A stretch of DNA of 64,000 nucleotides from positions 1,984,001 through 2,048,000 of the forward strand of contig NC_063021.1 of assembly GCF_020509005.1 (NCBI RefSeq). Reading direction: 5' to 3'. Made by a program: the position numbers and the translations under genes. The DNA comes from Fulvia fulva (Eukaryota > Ascomycota > Dothideomycetes > Mycosphaerellales > Mycosphaerellaceae). Numbering within the stretch: position 1 is the first letter of the stretch; every line of letters begins with the position of its first letter. Shown one piece after another: positions 47,001-59,130 of this stretch. Below the pieces are notes generated by a model that had not been told where the DNA came from, searched no databases, and worked only from the letters and a program-made list of their open reading frames with translations.

Positions 47001-47891
47001 GGTTAGCCATTCGGAGCCCTCTGCTATTCTAATACGATTAAAAGCGGTAATGACATCTAGCTTAGTAAAGTACTTCTTACTAGTAATACGATTAAGTATG
47101 TCTTATATCAAGGGTATAGGATACCTAGACTTAATTGTGCGTTTGTTAACTTGTCTATAGTCAATATAGACTCTTAGTCCACCTCCTAGTTTCTTAATAA
47201 TAAGCACGGGTAATAAAGTATCTGCTCTACCTTCGTATCTACGAATGCCCTTCTAGGCCAACTGCTCTTAGACCTAGTACGCGATGACTTCGTCCTCCTA
47301 GTTTAACATCCGGTAGGGCCTACTTAAAGGCGGTATAGTTCCTAGCTTTAGCTTGATCTCGTAGTTAATACTAGGCCTATATAGTAGAAGCTCCTTCGTA
47401 TCTTGTTTAGAGAAGCAATATGCGAATTCGTGATATATAGGGAGAAGGTGGTCCTTTAGATCGATAGTTTCCTCCTTCTTACGTATAAATTTGTCTATAC
47501 CGGCTTATATATATATCTTGTAGGTAGAGAGAGTCGGACTAACGCGTTACGCTACTAGTACGAACGCCGCTATATATATATCAAGTCGCTCGATAGTCTT
47601 GTTATTAGAAAGTATCCTATAGCCGGTATTAGGTAAGTATATCGCTATATTACGTATGTTACGGGCGCTTATAGCGTAGGTAGTAAGTAGGTCTATAGTA
47701 CGTATATCGCTAGGTTACTACGGCTCGTTCTTATTAAAGATAAACATTATATATGCCTCTACTCCTTTCCGCCTTACTATCTTCTTAATTGCCTCCGCGC
47801 TAACTTCCTAGATGTCGACATCCGGTAGTATCGGCGTAGCTAGTTTCTTTTCGAATAATAGTTTAGTAGTTCGCGGGCGTTCCTTTATACT

Positions 47892-47905
47892 TATATTAGA
47901 GGTTA
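47892..47905. repeat. target-site duplication of LINE B (left copy)
   Basis: The 14 bases tatattagaggtta occur here and at 52896-52909, either side of LINE B. Confidence 0.82.
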
Positions 47906-50900
47906 AATATATATACGAAGTAGGAGAAAAAACGCTAATCGATCTCTACGCCAAAACAAGACATATTGGAAAGCTCTTATTAAGGCTATTCTAACGATAT
48001 ATAAAGTAGGCCACTACCCCTAGGACTGAGGGAGTTCTACCTCATTTAATCTAGATAGCTTAAAGCTCTCTTCACCCTATTTCTTTAGCTCTAAACGCCG
48101 CGGAGGTGCCTAGCTATATTAGGCAACTCCTAGGCAATAGTAGCCTAGGCTACGGTACTAACGGCGCCTACGGCCCTATAGGCGAAGCCCCCCTAAGACA
48201 ACTAGTAGCAACTTATAGAGGACGCAAAAAGTATAGAAACTAACGATTAGCTCCCTTACCGGTCTCTATAGGTAATAATCACTTAGCTACGTACGGCGCT
48301 TATACTGTCGTATTACCGAGGGTAATAAGAAATGAGGACGACGTCCTAGGCGATTAGTAAGGCCACCCGGAATCAACACCCCTATAGCTAGGTATCGGTC
48401 GCGGTATCGATACTAGGCCCCCGCCTAACGTACGATATAGTTACGATCCGTATTATAGTAAAGGAAGACTAGGCCGAAGTTACGAAGCTATCGAACAAGG
48501 AGCTCGCCTAACGAATTAACTAACTAGGGGTGGTCGTAGTGAACTAATAGTCTAACGGTACTCTATAGATCTATACTAGCTCTACTACTACTAGGAGGCA
48601 CCTAGAGGTATAGCTATAGTAGGCATCTAAGGTTACGGCATTAGCGAAGGTCTTAACGAAACAATTCACGATCCTAGTCCACGACATACCTAAGGAGTTT
48701 GACCTAACTAACTAGGGTCACCTACGCGCTCTCTAAGAGGACAACCCGGTCACTCTTAACTCTCTAATCTAGAAGGCGACTTGGCTCTATAGGAAATGGC
48801 TAGAAGGTAAGACGGCCTCGGCGCTAATAGTATAGCTATAAGACGCGAAAGCGGCGGATCTAGCGATAGAACAAGGCCTAGTCTAGTAATATAGCCTTAA
48901 GATAGTAGAAAAGCACTCCTTATCCTTTCGTGTCCTCTAATACTTCAAATACTAACAGTATAGACACTAAACCTACACGTATATAAACAAGTAGGCCTAC
49001 TCGAACTATATAGGAGACTATATATCTAGGGACTATATATCGACTACGAGACGGTACGCGAACTGTCCGGGGCACTACCTATCGTATAGTACGGAATGCC
49101 TATAGCGGAAACTAGCGAAAAACAAGGCAATTATAAACAGAACCGTCGCCCTAAGATTCTACGGCGACCGTAAGGCTAGCCTATACCGGAACTAACTAGC
49201 GGCGGTCGGGTATAAGCGCCCTAGGGCCGAGAACGATATAAAGGATACGTAACCTAGGGCGTACGGGAGGCCACGTGCTCTACTAGCTACGGCGAGGGAA
49301 TCTAACTAGGCCCGGCTCCCCTTTAGTATATAGCCGATAGGCGTAGACTAGGACGTATAGGGTAGTAGGACATAGGACGATATAGAGGAAATGATTGTCG
49401 ATACCGATAACTAGCCTCGACACGCTTAGCATCATCTAGTATAACGTCAACTATAGCAAGGATATAGTCTAGAACTATTTCCTATACGAGGCGGACCCGC
49501 GCGTATACTACGTCCTTATAATCTAGGAGCTATAGATTAACCCGCACTATAAGAGACTAACGACCTACAAGTTACTAGGCTATACGACATGCCTACGAGG
49601 CGACGGCAGACCCCGTACGTGCTTCTATATTAGTAAGGACATACTAGAATCCGACTAGGAGGTAGTGTACTACGTAGACGAAGAAGGCGGGGCGATATTA
49701 CCTCCCTCTACGTAGGTAGCACCTAGATATACAACCTATATATATAACCGCTAGCCTCGAGGTCTAGCCGCGACCTAGGGGTCTATAGACACCTAGACAG
49801 TACGCTCAAGAGACAAGGGTGCCACATCGTAGTAGGAGACTTTAATATATACTACCCTTCCTAGGAAAGCCTTATATAGCCGCACCCTATAGCCGACGAA
49901 GTACTCGACTTGATAGCGAGCAACGTAATTGCCCTTAATACCCCGAAGGACCTAGGCACCTAGAAGAGAGGGGGACTCTAAGGCACGATCGACCTCTCCT
50001 AGATCTTAGATAGCTACTACTACACGGTAACCTACTATAGGATCAAACATAAACTCGAGGCGTCGTTAGACTACATACTAGTCAGGACCTCTATTACGAT
50101 ATAGATATAACGTATACTAGCGAGAACCCCTAAGCTAAACTAGGGAAAGGCCTACTAGGCTAATATCTAGGCGTACCTTAATGACTCTAAGAGGCTAGTC
50201 TAGATCGCGTAGTAGTAATATAACAGTAAAGACGAGATAGACGAAGTAGTCTAGGGGTTAATAGACGAAATAAGAAAAGCGACCTTACTTTACGTTCCGC
50301 TTACCTAACTAACGATATAGTCTAAACTATACTAGACGCCGGAGTATACTACGGTAGTAAGAGAAGTAAGGAGAGCCCGCCGGGTATAGACGAGCAGCTA
50401 TAGCGAGGAGGCCTAGAACGTATATAGGGAGGCATACTAATAGAAGAAAGCTATAATACGAAGGGAGAAAGTAGTCGGCTAGAGGGCTATAGTAGAAGAA
50501 ATCGCCGGCAAGCTAGAGAGGATATAGAAGCTAGCGAAATGGGCCCGACAGGACCCTATATAGGGCCCCTCCTTCTCTATCCTAGCGCTACAATCGCCTA
50601 GTAGCCCGGTTAGCGACCCCGAGGCCAAGGCGCGTCTACTAGCTAGTAAGTTCTTCCCGCCCCTAGTCGAGGCTAATCTAAGCGACATAAACAGCTCTAC
50701 TCCCCTAGCCCCTAGTATCGCGGTCTAATAGGAGGTGTCCGAGGGAGAAGTTGCCGCTATACTAAGGAAGTTACCGGCGAAGAAAGCCCCGGGGCCGGAT
50801 AGGATCCTAAACGAGCTACTAAAGAAGTGTAGAGATCAACTAGCCCTAGTAGTTATAGCGATCTTTAACGCCTGCCTATAGACCGGGTACTACCCGATAG

Positions 50901-52895
50901 CTTTTAAACAATCGACGACAGTAGTCCTACGTAAGCCGTAGAAGGAAGACTATACGTAGGTAAGGTCGTACCGCCTAATTGCGCTCCCTAACACTCTTAG
51001 GAAGGCGCTTAAGAAGCTAGTTATAACGAGACTCTCCGAGGCGGTAGAGGAATACTCCCTACTCCCGGACACCTAGATAGGTACGCGCCTATAGCGATCG
51101 ACGCTATCCGCGATAGAACTTATTACCTCTTAGGTAAAGGCTATCTAGTAGAAGAATAGGGACAAGGTGGCTTCCTTACTTAGCCTAGACATATCGGGAG
51201 CCTTCGACTACGTATTATACCCGCGGCTACTCTATATCCTAAGGTCGAAGGGACTCCCTAAGTAGCTTATCAACTTCGTACGGTCCTACCTCTAAAACCG
51301 TAGTACGTCGATCCTAGTCGGCTAGTATAGAAGCCTATTTTAAGTAGTCTATACTAGAATCCCGTAAGGCTTAACGCTAGTACCTATTCTGTTCCTCTTC
51401 TTTATAGCGACGCTACTCCTAGCCCTAGAATCCTAGAACACCGCTACGAGCGGCTTCGTAGACGACACAAACATCCTAGCGTAGTCTTCCTCGACTAAGG
51501 AGAACTATAGGCTACTAGAAGAGAAGCACAAGATCTGCGAGGACTAGGCTAGGAGGTACGGGGCTCGGTTTGCCCTAGAAAAGTATAATCTAATACACTT
51601 TACGCGCCGGCTACGGTTCTATAATATATAAGCTTCTATCTAGATATAGGGGCATACGACTAACCCGGCAAATCAGCTTAGGATCCTCGGACTATAGGTG
51701 GACCCGGCGCTACGGTAGAGGAAGTACGTATAGGCAATATTACGGAAAGCTAAACAGAATATAGCATTATACTAGAGGCTCACTACGTCTATATAGGGGG
51801 CGGACTTCCGGTAGTTACGACTTCTATATACGGCTATTATACGGCTAGTCCTTACCTATAGTAGCTAAGTATAGTCCTTAGGCGAGAGGGCCTGCCTATT
51901 AAAGGGACTCGTCGCGCCGCTAGCGAAGATCTAAAACTAATGCCTAAGGAAGGTCACCGGGGTATATAAGTCGATACTAACGAGGATGCTTAAGTACGAG
52001 ACCGCTATACCGCCGATCGACCTATATATCTAGGGACTACGGACCTCCTACTTAGGCAAGTCGGCATAGTACCTAGTATAGAAGGTTATCGCTAGTATAG
52101 TCGTAAGGGCCCGCGAATTAGTACTAGCGTATAGGGGCATTCGACCCGGAAACGAGCTGAACTACCGGGTAAGGGACGAATAGCTAGTAATATAATAGGA
52201 AGGTAAGAAATCGTTTATAGAGTAACTATAGAAAGAGAGGTAGAACAACTAGGTTGTAGGGTATAGTAGACGCCCTTAGCTAGCGGGACAACCTAAGGAA
52301 TAGTTAGCTATAAAATCCGCGGTCAAGTACCCCCCGAAGCTTATCTACTACCGCCTTACGAGGGCATAGAGTAGTATAGTAACCTAACTACGAAGCGAAC
52401 ACATCGGCCTCTAGGGGTACCTATTATAGAGGAAGGTTCTAGGATACACGAATACTAGCTGCCCCTACGGCTATCGCTCCTAGAACGTACGGTACGTACT
52501 CCTCGTCTATCCGAGGTGGTCGCTAGGAAGGGGGGAGTAGATAGCAAAGGCGAGGAACCGGACGATTGGGGTACTTCTTAATAACGCTAAGGACCTACGG
52601 CGCATTACGAACTAGATACTAGAGAAGGGCTAGCTAGAACAGTACCGCCTAGTAGGAGCAGTATAGGAAGAGAGGACACGACGTAGCGCGACGAGACCGG
52701 CTAGGAGCGGGGGCTAACGGGGTAGTGACATAGACTACGTACGTTCAGAGGGAAAGCTAAACTAGATAAGGAGTAGTCGGGGGCGGGAAGGGTTTTCACC
52801 TATTCGGGTTTCCCTTTATATATAAAAATAGATATATACCTATATAGGCCGGATAGGGTCCTAGAACAGGGGAATGACAAATCTATCTATCTATC
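47906..52895 (+). mobile_element. LINE relic B, RIP-inactivated, full length, inside gypsy pol
   Basis: About 4.99 kb, flanked by a 14-bp TSD. ORF1 (about 48,050-49,430) shows a degraded zinc-knuckle series near 48,930-49,110 (YFKY, then CPGHYLSYSTEC). ORF2 (about 49,430-52,730): endonuclease VVGDFNIYYPS near 49,830; reverse transcriptase VVLRKP near 50,920, LDISGAFDYVLYPRL near 51,190 and the box SGFVDDTNILA near 51,450, identical to that of the intact LINE. The 3' UTR ends (atct)n. Many TAG/TAA stops at former Gln/Trp codons. It interrupts the gypsy 1 frame between gag and reverse transcriptase. Confidence 0.88.
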
Positions 52896-52909
52896 TATAT
52901 TAGAGGTTA
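52896..52909. repeat. target-site duplication of LINE B (right copy)
   Basis: tatattagaggtta, identical to 47892-47905, directly after the (atct)n tail of LINE B. Confidence 0.82.
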
Positions 52910-55900
52910 TAGTCTAGACAAAATCTCTATCGTCGTCTTCTTCGACAGTAGCTCAATACGCTAGTCGGGTCTTTAGGGCGGGTTCGAAGGTCTACTTAGT
53001 AATTACTAGTTCCTACTTATCGTTAATACTCTATACCTAGACTAGCTCGCTATCCTATAGGTAATACTCCTTATAGTACTCCGAGTCGAGGGTTATAGTA
53101 CCTAACGTAAAGTAGATACCTAGCTAGTGTTTATTATACTAGGGCCTACCTAGCACGATATTATACTCTAGATGTATAACCTAGAAGGTTCCAGTCTCCT
53201 TATAACTATTGCCGAGTGTAAGTTCTAGACTTATACGGTATTCTATTATTTCCGCGGCTATCGAGCCGTTTACTAACCTAAGGGCTAGTAGATTATTAAG
53301 CTTAATCAAGGGTAGATTGTGTTTTTACGTATAGGAGAAGTCGATATACTTAGAATTAGCACCGTTATTAAGGAAAGTAAATGCATTTTGCCTATTAGCT
53401 ATCCCTAGTATTACGAGGTATAAGCCGATAATAGAGTTATGTTCTATTTCTACTATCCTAAGAATATATAATAATAGCTTAAGCCCTTTAGGTAGCTTTA
53501 CTAGTAGTACCTCTTTGTTATGTCTTATATTCTCCTTTTTATGTCTACTAGTTATTACGCTTAAGTAGTAGACTAGGCATTTTCCGCTAGTAGTATAACG
53601 GTAGTACCGCTAGCGTTAGTACCTAGACGTACTAGTATCTCGTACTCGAATAGCTCGTAAGTACGCTACTATAGGCGGTAACCGGGCTTACGACACTTCT
53701 TATAGAGGCTCTTACGTATATAGCGAGTGTTCTTAGCTTCGTCTATAGTCTTACTAAGGCTACTCTTAAATAGTTTAGGTCGGGTAGACTAAGCCTTACG
53801 GGTCGGCTTGTTAGAGCCTGAACCTACTAGCTTGTCGTCCTTATTATCCTTATTACCGTCCTTCTTATCGTCCTTCTTATTATTCTTTAGCTTCTCGGAG
53901 CGTAGGTAGAGAGCGTCGAGGATCCTAAAGTCCTTATCTACCTAATAGAGATTGTCGATTATCTCTTATAACGATTCGGGACGGAAGTTAAGATACTTAT
54001 TAAGATAGCGGATAATTAGCTTACGTTATAGGTTGTCTATCGCATCTTTACCCTTAAGGCCTAGGATATTAGCATTCTAGCGCTACTTAGGGAAGAAGGT
54101 CTAGAAGCTGTCCTTATTGTCTATCTTAAGGTTGCTTAGGCGATTACGAGCCCTACTAATTAGGTTACGGTCTCTATATCGCTCGGCGAGTTCCTTAATA
54201 AGGTCGTTAATGCCCTTATACGTCTTCTTACTACTAGTTAGGCTACCCGAGATAGTAGGGATCTTTAGTCTAACTAGTCCCTAAGCATTACCTAGTAAGG
54301 CTAGTAAGTCGTATACGAACTTAAGTACTACCTTCTTATCGCGAAAGACCGTATAGTCGATAATAGTCTCTAACTCGGAGAAGAACTTCTCGAGAGAGGG
54401 TCTAAATAGCTTACTATCGATAGTACCGACGAACTTCTCTAGCTTATCTATACTACGCTAAGTCTTAAAGGGCTAGCTAAGGTCTAGATTGTACTTAACT
54501 AGAGACTCGAAGTCGTAGACTAGCTTCTTCTTCTTAGAAGAGCGGCGATAAGCACGAGTATCGCTATCCGACTCCGAGTCCTCCTCTAACTCCTTAGATA
54601 ATAGATCGGAGTCGTTACTATTATCCTTACGTATAGACTTCTTAGCCTTCTTTCTAGTAGTACGGCGAGCTGCCTTGTCCTCCTCGTCCTTATTACTAGC
54701 TCTATTATTATCCTTATTATTGTCCTTAGATAGGGTTCGGCCGTTCTATAGGGTACGACGCTATAATATAGCGCGAGATAGTAAGGATCGTACTCGAGAG
54801 CGGCCTCGGCGGTCTTCGAGTTACTTCTTAAGATTATCTACCCAAGTCTACTACGACTTATTAAGCTACTAAATGTCGTTCTAGTAGGTTTAAGCTTCTA
54901 TCTTATACGTATCGAGATCGAATTCGAGGGTCTTAATCTTCGAGTCATTATTAGATAACTACTAAAGTGCCTCCTTAGCTTGCTTCTTTAGGGTGTCGTT
55001 CTTTACGGTAAGTATACTAATCTCTACGGACATTACTATATTCGATAATGCCTTAGGTCGGGCCTTTAGGTTATCGAGTTCCTACTAAACCTAGACAAGC
55101 TATTACTTAGCCTAATCTATTTCTCCTCGTGCTATACTAAGGTTCTTCTAATAAGCGTCGCGGTACTTAGTAGTATTATCCTTCTATACCTTTAGCGTAT
55201 CGCGGTCCTTAACTAGGGTGTCGTATTTATTACGTATCTATTAGTCGTGACTCTTCTATCTCCTAAGCTCTTGCCCTACTTTGCCTAACTACTCGTAGAG
55301 GATAGTCGCTATCTATATTACGTTCCTATACTCTTACTCGGCGCGTCGTAGGATAAAGTAGATAGCCGCGGCGGTCTCGGGCTCTACTAGGAGCTTGACG
55401 AGCTAGTCGATATCGAGTTAAAGGAGGTCGTTCGCGGGAATTCGGAGGGTTTTCGCGACTTATTATATATCCTCGCCCTTACCTTCCTCGGTCGCGCCGT
55501 CGTCGTCGTAGTCGACTACCGCTATAGTAACGCCGTTCTCGTCTTAGATCTCGTCGTCGTTTAGAAGGTCGTATAAGTTGAACTTACTAGGTAGGTTAGT
55601 GACTAGGCGCTATAAGTTCTTAAGTTTCTACTATATAGCGTCGTCGGTAGTCTACTACTACTCTTACGTTTATCCTTAAGTCTATATATTAAATATAGAC
55701 TCGCGCTATACTACTAGTCGTATAGCTAGTAGCGAGCCTCGCTATCCTTAGGGTCGTACTATATTAGGTACTATTTAGCCTATAGTAGTCTCTTATACCG
55801 AGTCGCGCGTTTTTTATCGTACGCCGTAATCTCTTATTACGGTTATTATTAATAATCTACGCTCTTATAGATCCCGTCGTAGCTCTTCTACGGATATAGA

Positions 55901-55912
55901 GACCTAGCTAAG

Positions 55913-56073
55913 TATAACGGTTTATAGTCCTATTGATATAAAGTAGCTAGGTACGTAGGAAAGAGGAGCGCGAGGTACGCCGAGGCTATATATAAGCCGA
56001 GGTACTACGCTAGTACGCGCGGTCACGTGACCTACGTACTAGCTAGACATTTACTAGGCCTAGGGCCGTAATA
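55913..56073 (-). repeat. 5' LTR of gypsy element 1
   Basis: Partner of 43373-43533. It is followed to the right by cgtac (56074-56078), the TSD, and then by the last part of the pogo element. Confidence 0.9.
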
Positions 56074-56182
56074 CGTACCTATTAAGTAGACTTACTAGAT
56101 AGTAAAGAATCTAAAGAGGAATTGTCCTCCTAGTAACGATTCTATAGGATGTCGTCGTATTAAGATACCGTCGTAATTAAAG

Positions 56183-56252
56183 TAGAAGTAGTATAGTTCT
56201 TAGCAAAAGTAGCCCGCTTAGTAGTATAGCCCGCTCGGTAGTAAAGCACGTT
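56183..56252 (-). repeat. right terminal inverted repeat of the pogo element
   Basis: Reverse complement matches 36742-36811 at 63 of 70 positions. An A/T repeat follows immediately on the outside, as on the left flank. Confidence 0.85.
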
Positions 56253-57878
56253 ATATATATATATTCTAGGTTTTACGATAGGTAGCTATACTAGTAGGCT
56301 AGTAGTAGGTTTGTCGGGCCTTTTTATTACTAAATACGGCGTATTCGATAGCGCGTATTAAAATAGGAACTTAGAAACGTATAAAGTAACTGTCCGTACC
56401 GGATACCTATCGAGATATATAGCTCTAAAGCTAGCCTATTTCGAGGTTCTAGTCCCCCTATTTCTATAGCTTAGCTACGGCCCTAAGCCCTCTTCTAGAC
56501 TAGCCGAAACTTAGCTAGAACATTACCTAGCTTAGATTATAAGCTATACTAGCAATTTATTATAAACCTACTATATACCCTTAACGTATATAGCTCGCGT
56601 AATATATAGAATACTTATAAGACCTTAAGCTATAACCTAAACGGCCGCCCGCTAGTCCTCTCGAAAAGGAGAAGGCGAACTAGAGATATAGACTCTAGAC
56701 TAGAAGCCTAGCTAGCGAGTATTAAGTAACTTATAAGGGAAACCTACGCCTACTAAAAACAGACATAAAGTATACTACTACTAAGCTAGTAATAGTATAG
56801 GGTCGACGACGAGAATCACCTATACGTAGTATCGGCTACGAACCTCTCGTCTTACTACGAGAGAGCTAAGTATTCTTACGCTAGAGCGTCGTAGGCGCGA
56901 CGGGCGCGTAACGTAGGCGAAGCCGCGGCGAATAGAGGACTACTAGTAAAACGGGTATAAAAACTATCCGACGAGCGTATACTCGTATCGGGAGCGAGTC
57001 CCTCTTCTTTCTACGTATAAGAAGGGCGCGGAACCGTGGCCTATACGCTCGATAGGACAACTCTAGTATAAGTATAGAATTTTTACCTCCGGAGACCGTA
57101 AACCGAGCGGGCTAAGCGACGAACATTAGACGAGCGGACTATAGAATAACAACTAAGCGGACTATACGACGGCGTCGAGCGGACTACGAAATAATCTAGT
57201 ATTTACTAGCGGGTAATACGGTAGGTAGGTAGACACGCGACGAAGCCTATAAGGGCCTATTAAGCACCCGGTATAGGAACGAGGGGTTTGCCTAAGGCAC
57301 TACCTATCCTACTACATAACGTACCTAGTCTAATATAGTAGATTACGACGAAGAAAAGACGATAGCCTAAGTAAGGAAAAGACGGCTATTAGGACGGGGA
57401 AAAGATATATAATATAAGTAGATTAGTTCTATAATCGGGGAGGATCGAGGGTAGGGTAATAAGGAACTTTATATTAGTTAGTAGGTAGAAACGTAAGGAG
57501 TACGCTACCCGGCGTAGTGTATACCCTAAGCAAACCTACGAGGTATAGACGGCCGCTTTCTAGAGATAGGCTACGGTAACGCGAAGGGCGTCAAAACCTA
57601 GGGCGTAGTATATACTAGTAGCGACGGCTAATACTATCTATATAGCCCGAGAGGACGGATACGTATATCGGTCAATAGAGAGTACTAAAGGGCTTAGGCC
57701 TATAGAGGTAGATATTGGCTTAAGGAGTAAATAGGGAGGGAAGGCGTAGAGAGAAGCTTTTACTCCGGGCTAACCTCTCGAAACGAGGCTATACGGTAGT
57801 ACTAGATAAGTAGGAAAGCGCGGTTAAGACTTGTTACCTTATCTCGTAGCTAGCTTACTAAATACAATTCCTTCCTTA
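56253..57878. other. RIP-mutated sequence of unknown origin
   Basis: About 1.6 kb with the same dinucleotide bias as the rest of the block but no reverse transcriptase, integrase or transposase motif that I can read through stops on either strand. It holds a short degenerate repeat, agcggacta, three times in 57,133-57,190. Possibly the site into which the pogo element and LINE copies inserted. Confidence 0.5.
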
Positions 57879-59130
57879 CTAGATATAGGGGTATACGACT
57901 AACCTAGTAAATCAGCTTAGGATCCTCGGACTATAGGTAGACCCGGCGCTACGGTAGAGGAAGTACGTATAGGCAATATTACGGAAAGCTAAACAGAATA
58001 TAGTATTATACTAGAGGCTTACTACGTCTATATAGGGGGCGGACTACCGGTAGTTACGACTTTATACGGCTATTATACGGCTAGTCCTTACCTATAGTAG
58101 CTAAATATAGTCCTTAGGCGAGAGGGCCTACCTATTAAAGGGACTCGTCGCGCCGTTAGCGAAGATCTAAAACTAATGCCTAAGGAAGGTCACCGGGGTA
58201 TATAAGTCGATACTAATAAGGATACTTAAGTACGAGACCGCTATACCGCCGATCGACCTATATATCTAGGGACTACGGACCTCCTACTTAGGCAAGTCGG
58301 CACAGTACCTAGTATAGAAGGTCATCGCTAGTATAGTCGTAAGGGCCCGCGAATTAGTACTAGCGTATAAGGGCATTCGACCCGGAAACGAGCCGAACTA
58401 CCGGGTAAGGGACGAATAGCTAGTAATACGATATGAAGGTAAGAAGTCATTTATAGAGTAACTATAGAAAGAGAGGTAGAACAACTAGGGTATAGGGTAT
58501 AGTAGACGCCCTTAGCTAGCGGGACAACCTAAGGAATAGTTAGCTACGAAATCCGCGGTTAAGTACCCCCCGAAGCTTATCTACTACCGCCTTACGAGGG
58601 TATAGAGTAGTATAGTAACCTAACTACGAAGCGAACACATCGGCCTCTAGGGGTACCTATTATAGAGGAAGGTTCTAGAATATACAAATACTAGCTACCC
58701 CTACGGCTATTACTCCTAGAACGTACGGTACGTACTCCTCGTCTATCCGAGGTAGTCGCTAGGAAGGGGGGAGTAGATAGTAAAGGCGAGGAACCGGACG
58801 ATTAGGGCACTTCTTAATAACGCTAAGGACCTACGGCGTATTACGAACTAGATACTAGAGAAGGGCTAGCTAGAACAGTACCGCCTAGTAGGAGTAGTAT
58901 AGGAAGAGAGGATACGACGTAGCGCGACGAGACCGGCTAGGAGCGAGGGCTAACGGGGTAGTAATATAGACTACGTACGTTTAGAGGGAAAGCTAATCTA
59001 GATAAGGAGAAGTCGGGGGCGGGAAGGGTTTTTACCTATTCGGGTTTCCCTTTGTATATAACAATAGATATATACCTATATAGGCCGAATAGGGTCCTAG
59101 AATAGGGGAATAACAAATCTAATCTAATCT
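57879..59130 (+). mobile_element. LINE relic C, 5'-truncated copy of the LINE B family
   Basis: Nearly identical to the last 1.25 kb of LINE B (from about 51,647): the C-terminal part of ORF2 and the same 3' UTR, ending in aatct repeats. Differences are mostly C/T and G/A. The 5' truncation within ORF2, after the reverse transcriptase active site, is typical of incomplete LINE reverse transcription. No convincing TSD was found. Confidence 0.82.

Larger units (their letters stand above)
43373..56073 (-). mobile_element. Ty3/gypsy LTR retrotransposon relic 1, minus orientation
   Basis: 161-bp LTRs at 43373-43533 and 55913-56073 with a 5-bp TSD. On the minus strand the order is 5' LTR (right), gag (about 55,700-53,500, Lys-rich, with a CCHC remnant CRKPGYR near 53,690), protease region, reverse transcriptase (about 47,250-46,300; QFECLVMPFGLYNAPSTF near 46,990 and LVYLDNILIF near 46,870, where the second Asp of YLDD is now Asn), RNase H, and integrase (about 45,700-44,500; TLDFVIELLRAKYTV, ITSDRS, ESTNKIIEQYLR with a RIP stop in the last). 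A polypurine tract lies beside the 3' LTR. RIP stops are everywhere. Two later insertions are inside: LINE B and a solo LTR. Without them it would be about 7.5 kb. Confidence 0.9.
36742..56252 (+). mobile_element. Fot1/pogo-type DNA transposon relic, split by two later insertions
   Basis: Terminal inverted repeats of about 70 bp bound the element (36742-36811 and 56183-56252); the outer flanks are TA-rich, fitting the TA target of this superfamily. Transposase pieces are 36,885-37,463, 42,386-43,372 and 56,074-56,180. The first carries the CENP-B-type helix-turn-helix region and the DDE start, YNFDEIGFIIGIITS then VVTGLERRSRKRKIV. Across the LINE the frame resumes with TIYIDGIALLP, then LLIIDSYESYNS and LLDIGCYSPLKKVY, matching Fot1-like transposases. 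Removing the LINE (one TSD copy) and the gypsy element leaves about 1.87 kb, the normal Fot1 size. RIP stops throughout mean it is dead. Confidence 0.88.

Noticed and set aside
47812..47994. 60-codon open frame as a gene
   Set aside because: It crosses the junction between gypsy 1 and LINE B, so it is a chance chimera.
54675..54872. 65-codon plus-strand frame as a gene
   Set aside because: It is opposite the gypsy 1 gag region, which reads continuously on minus; Leu/Ser-rich shadow only.
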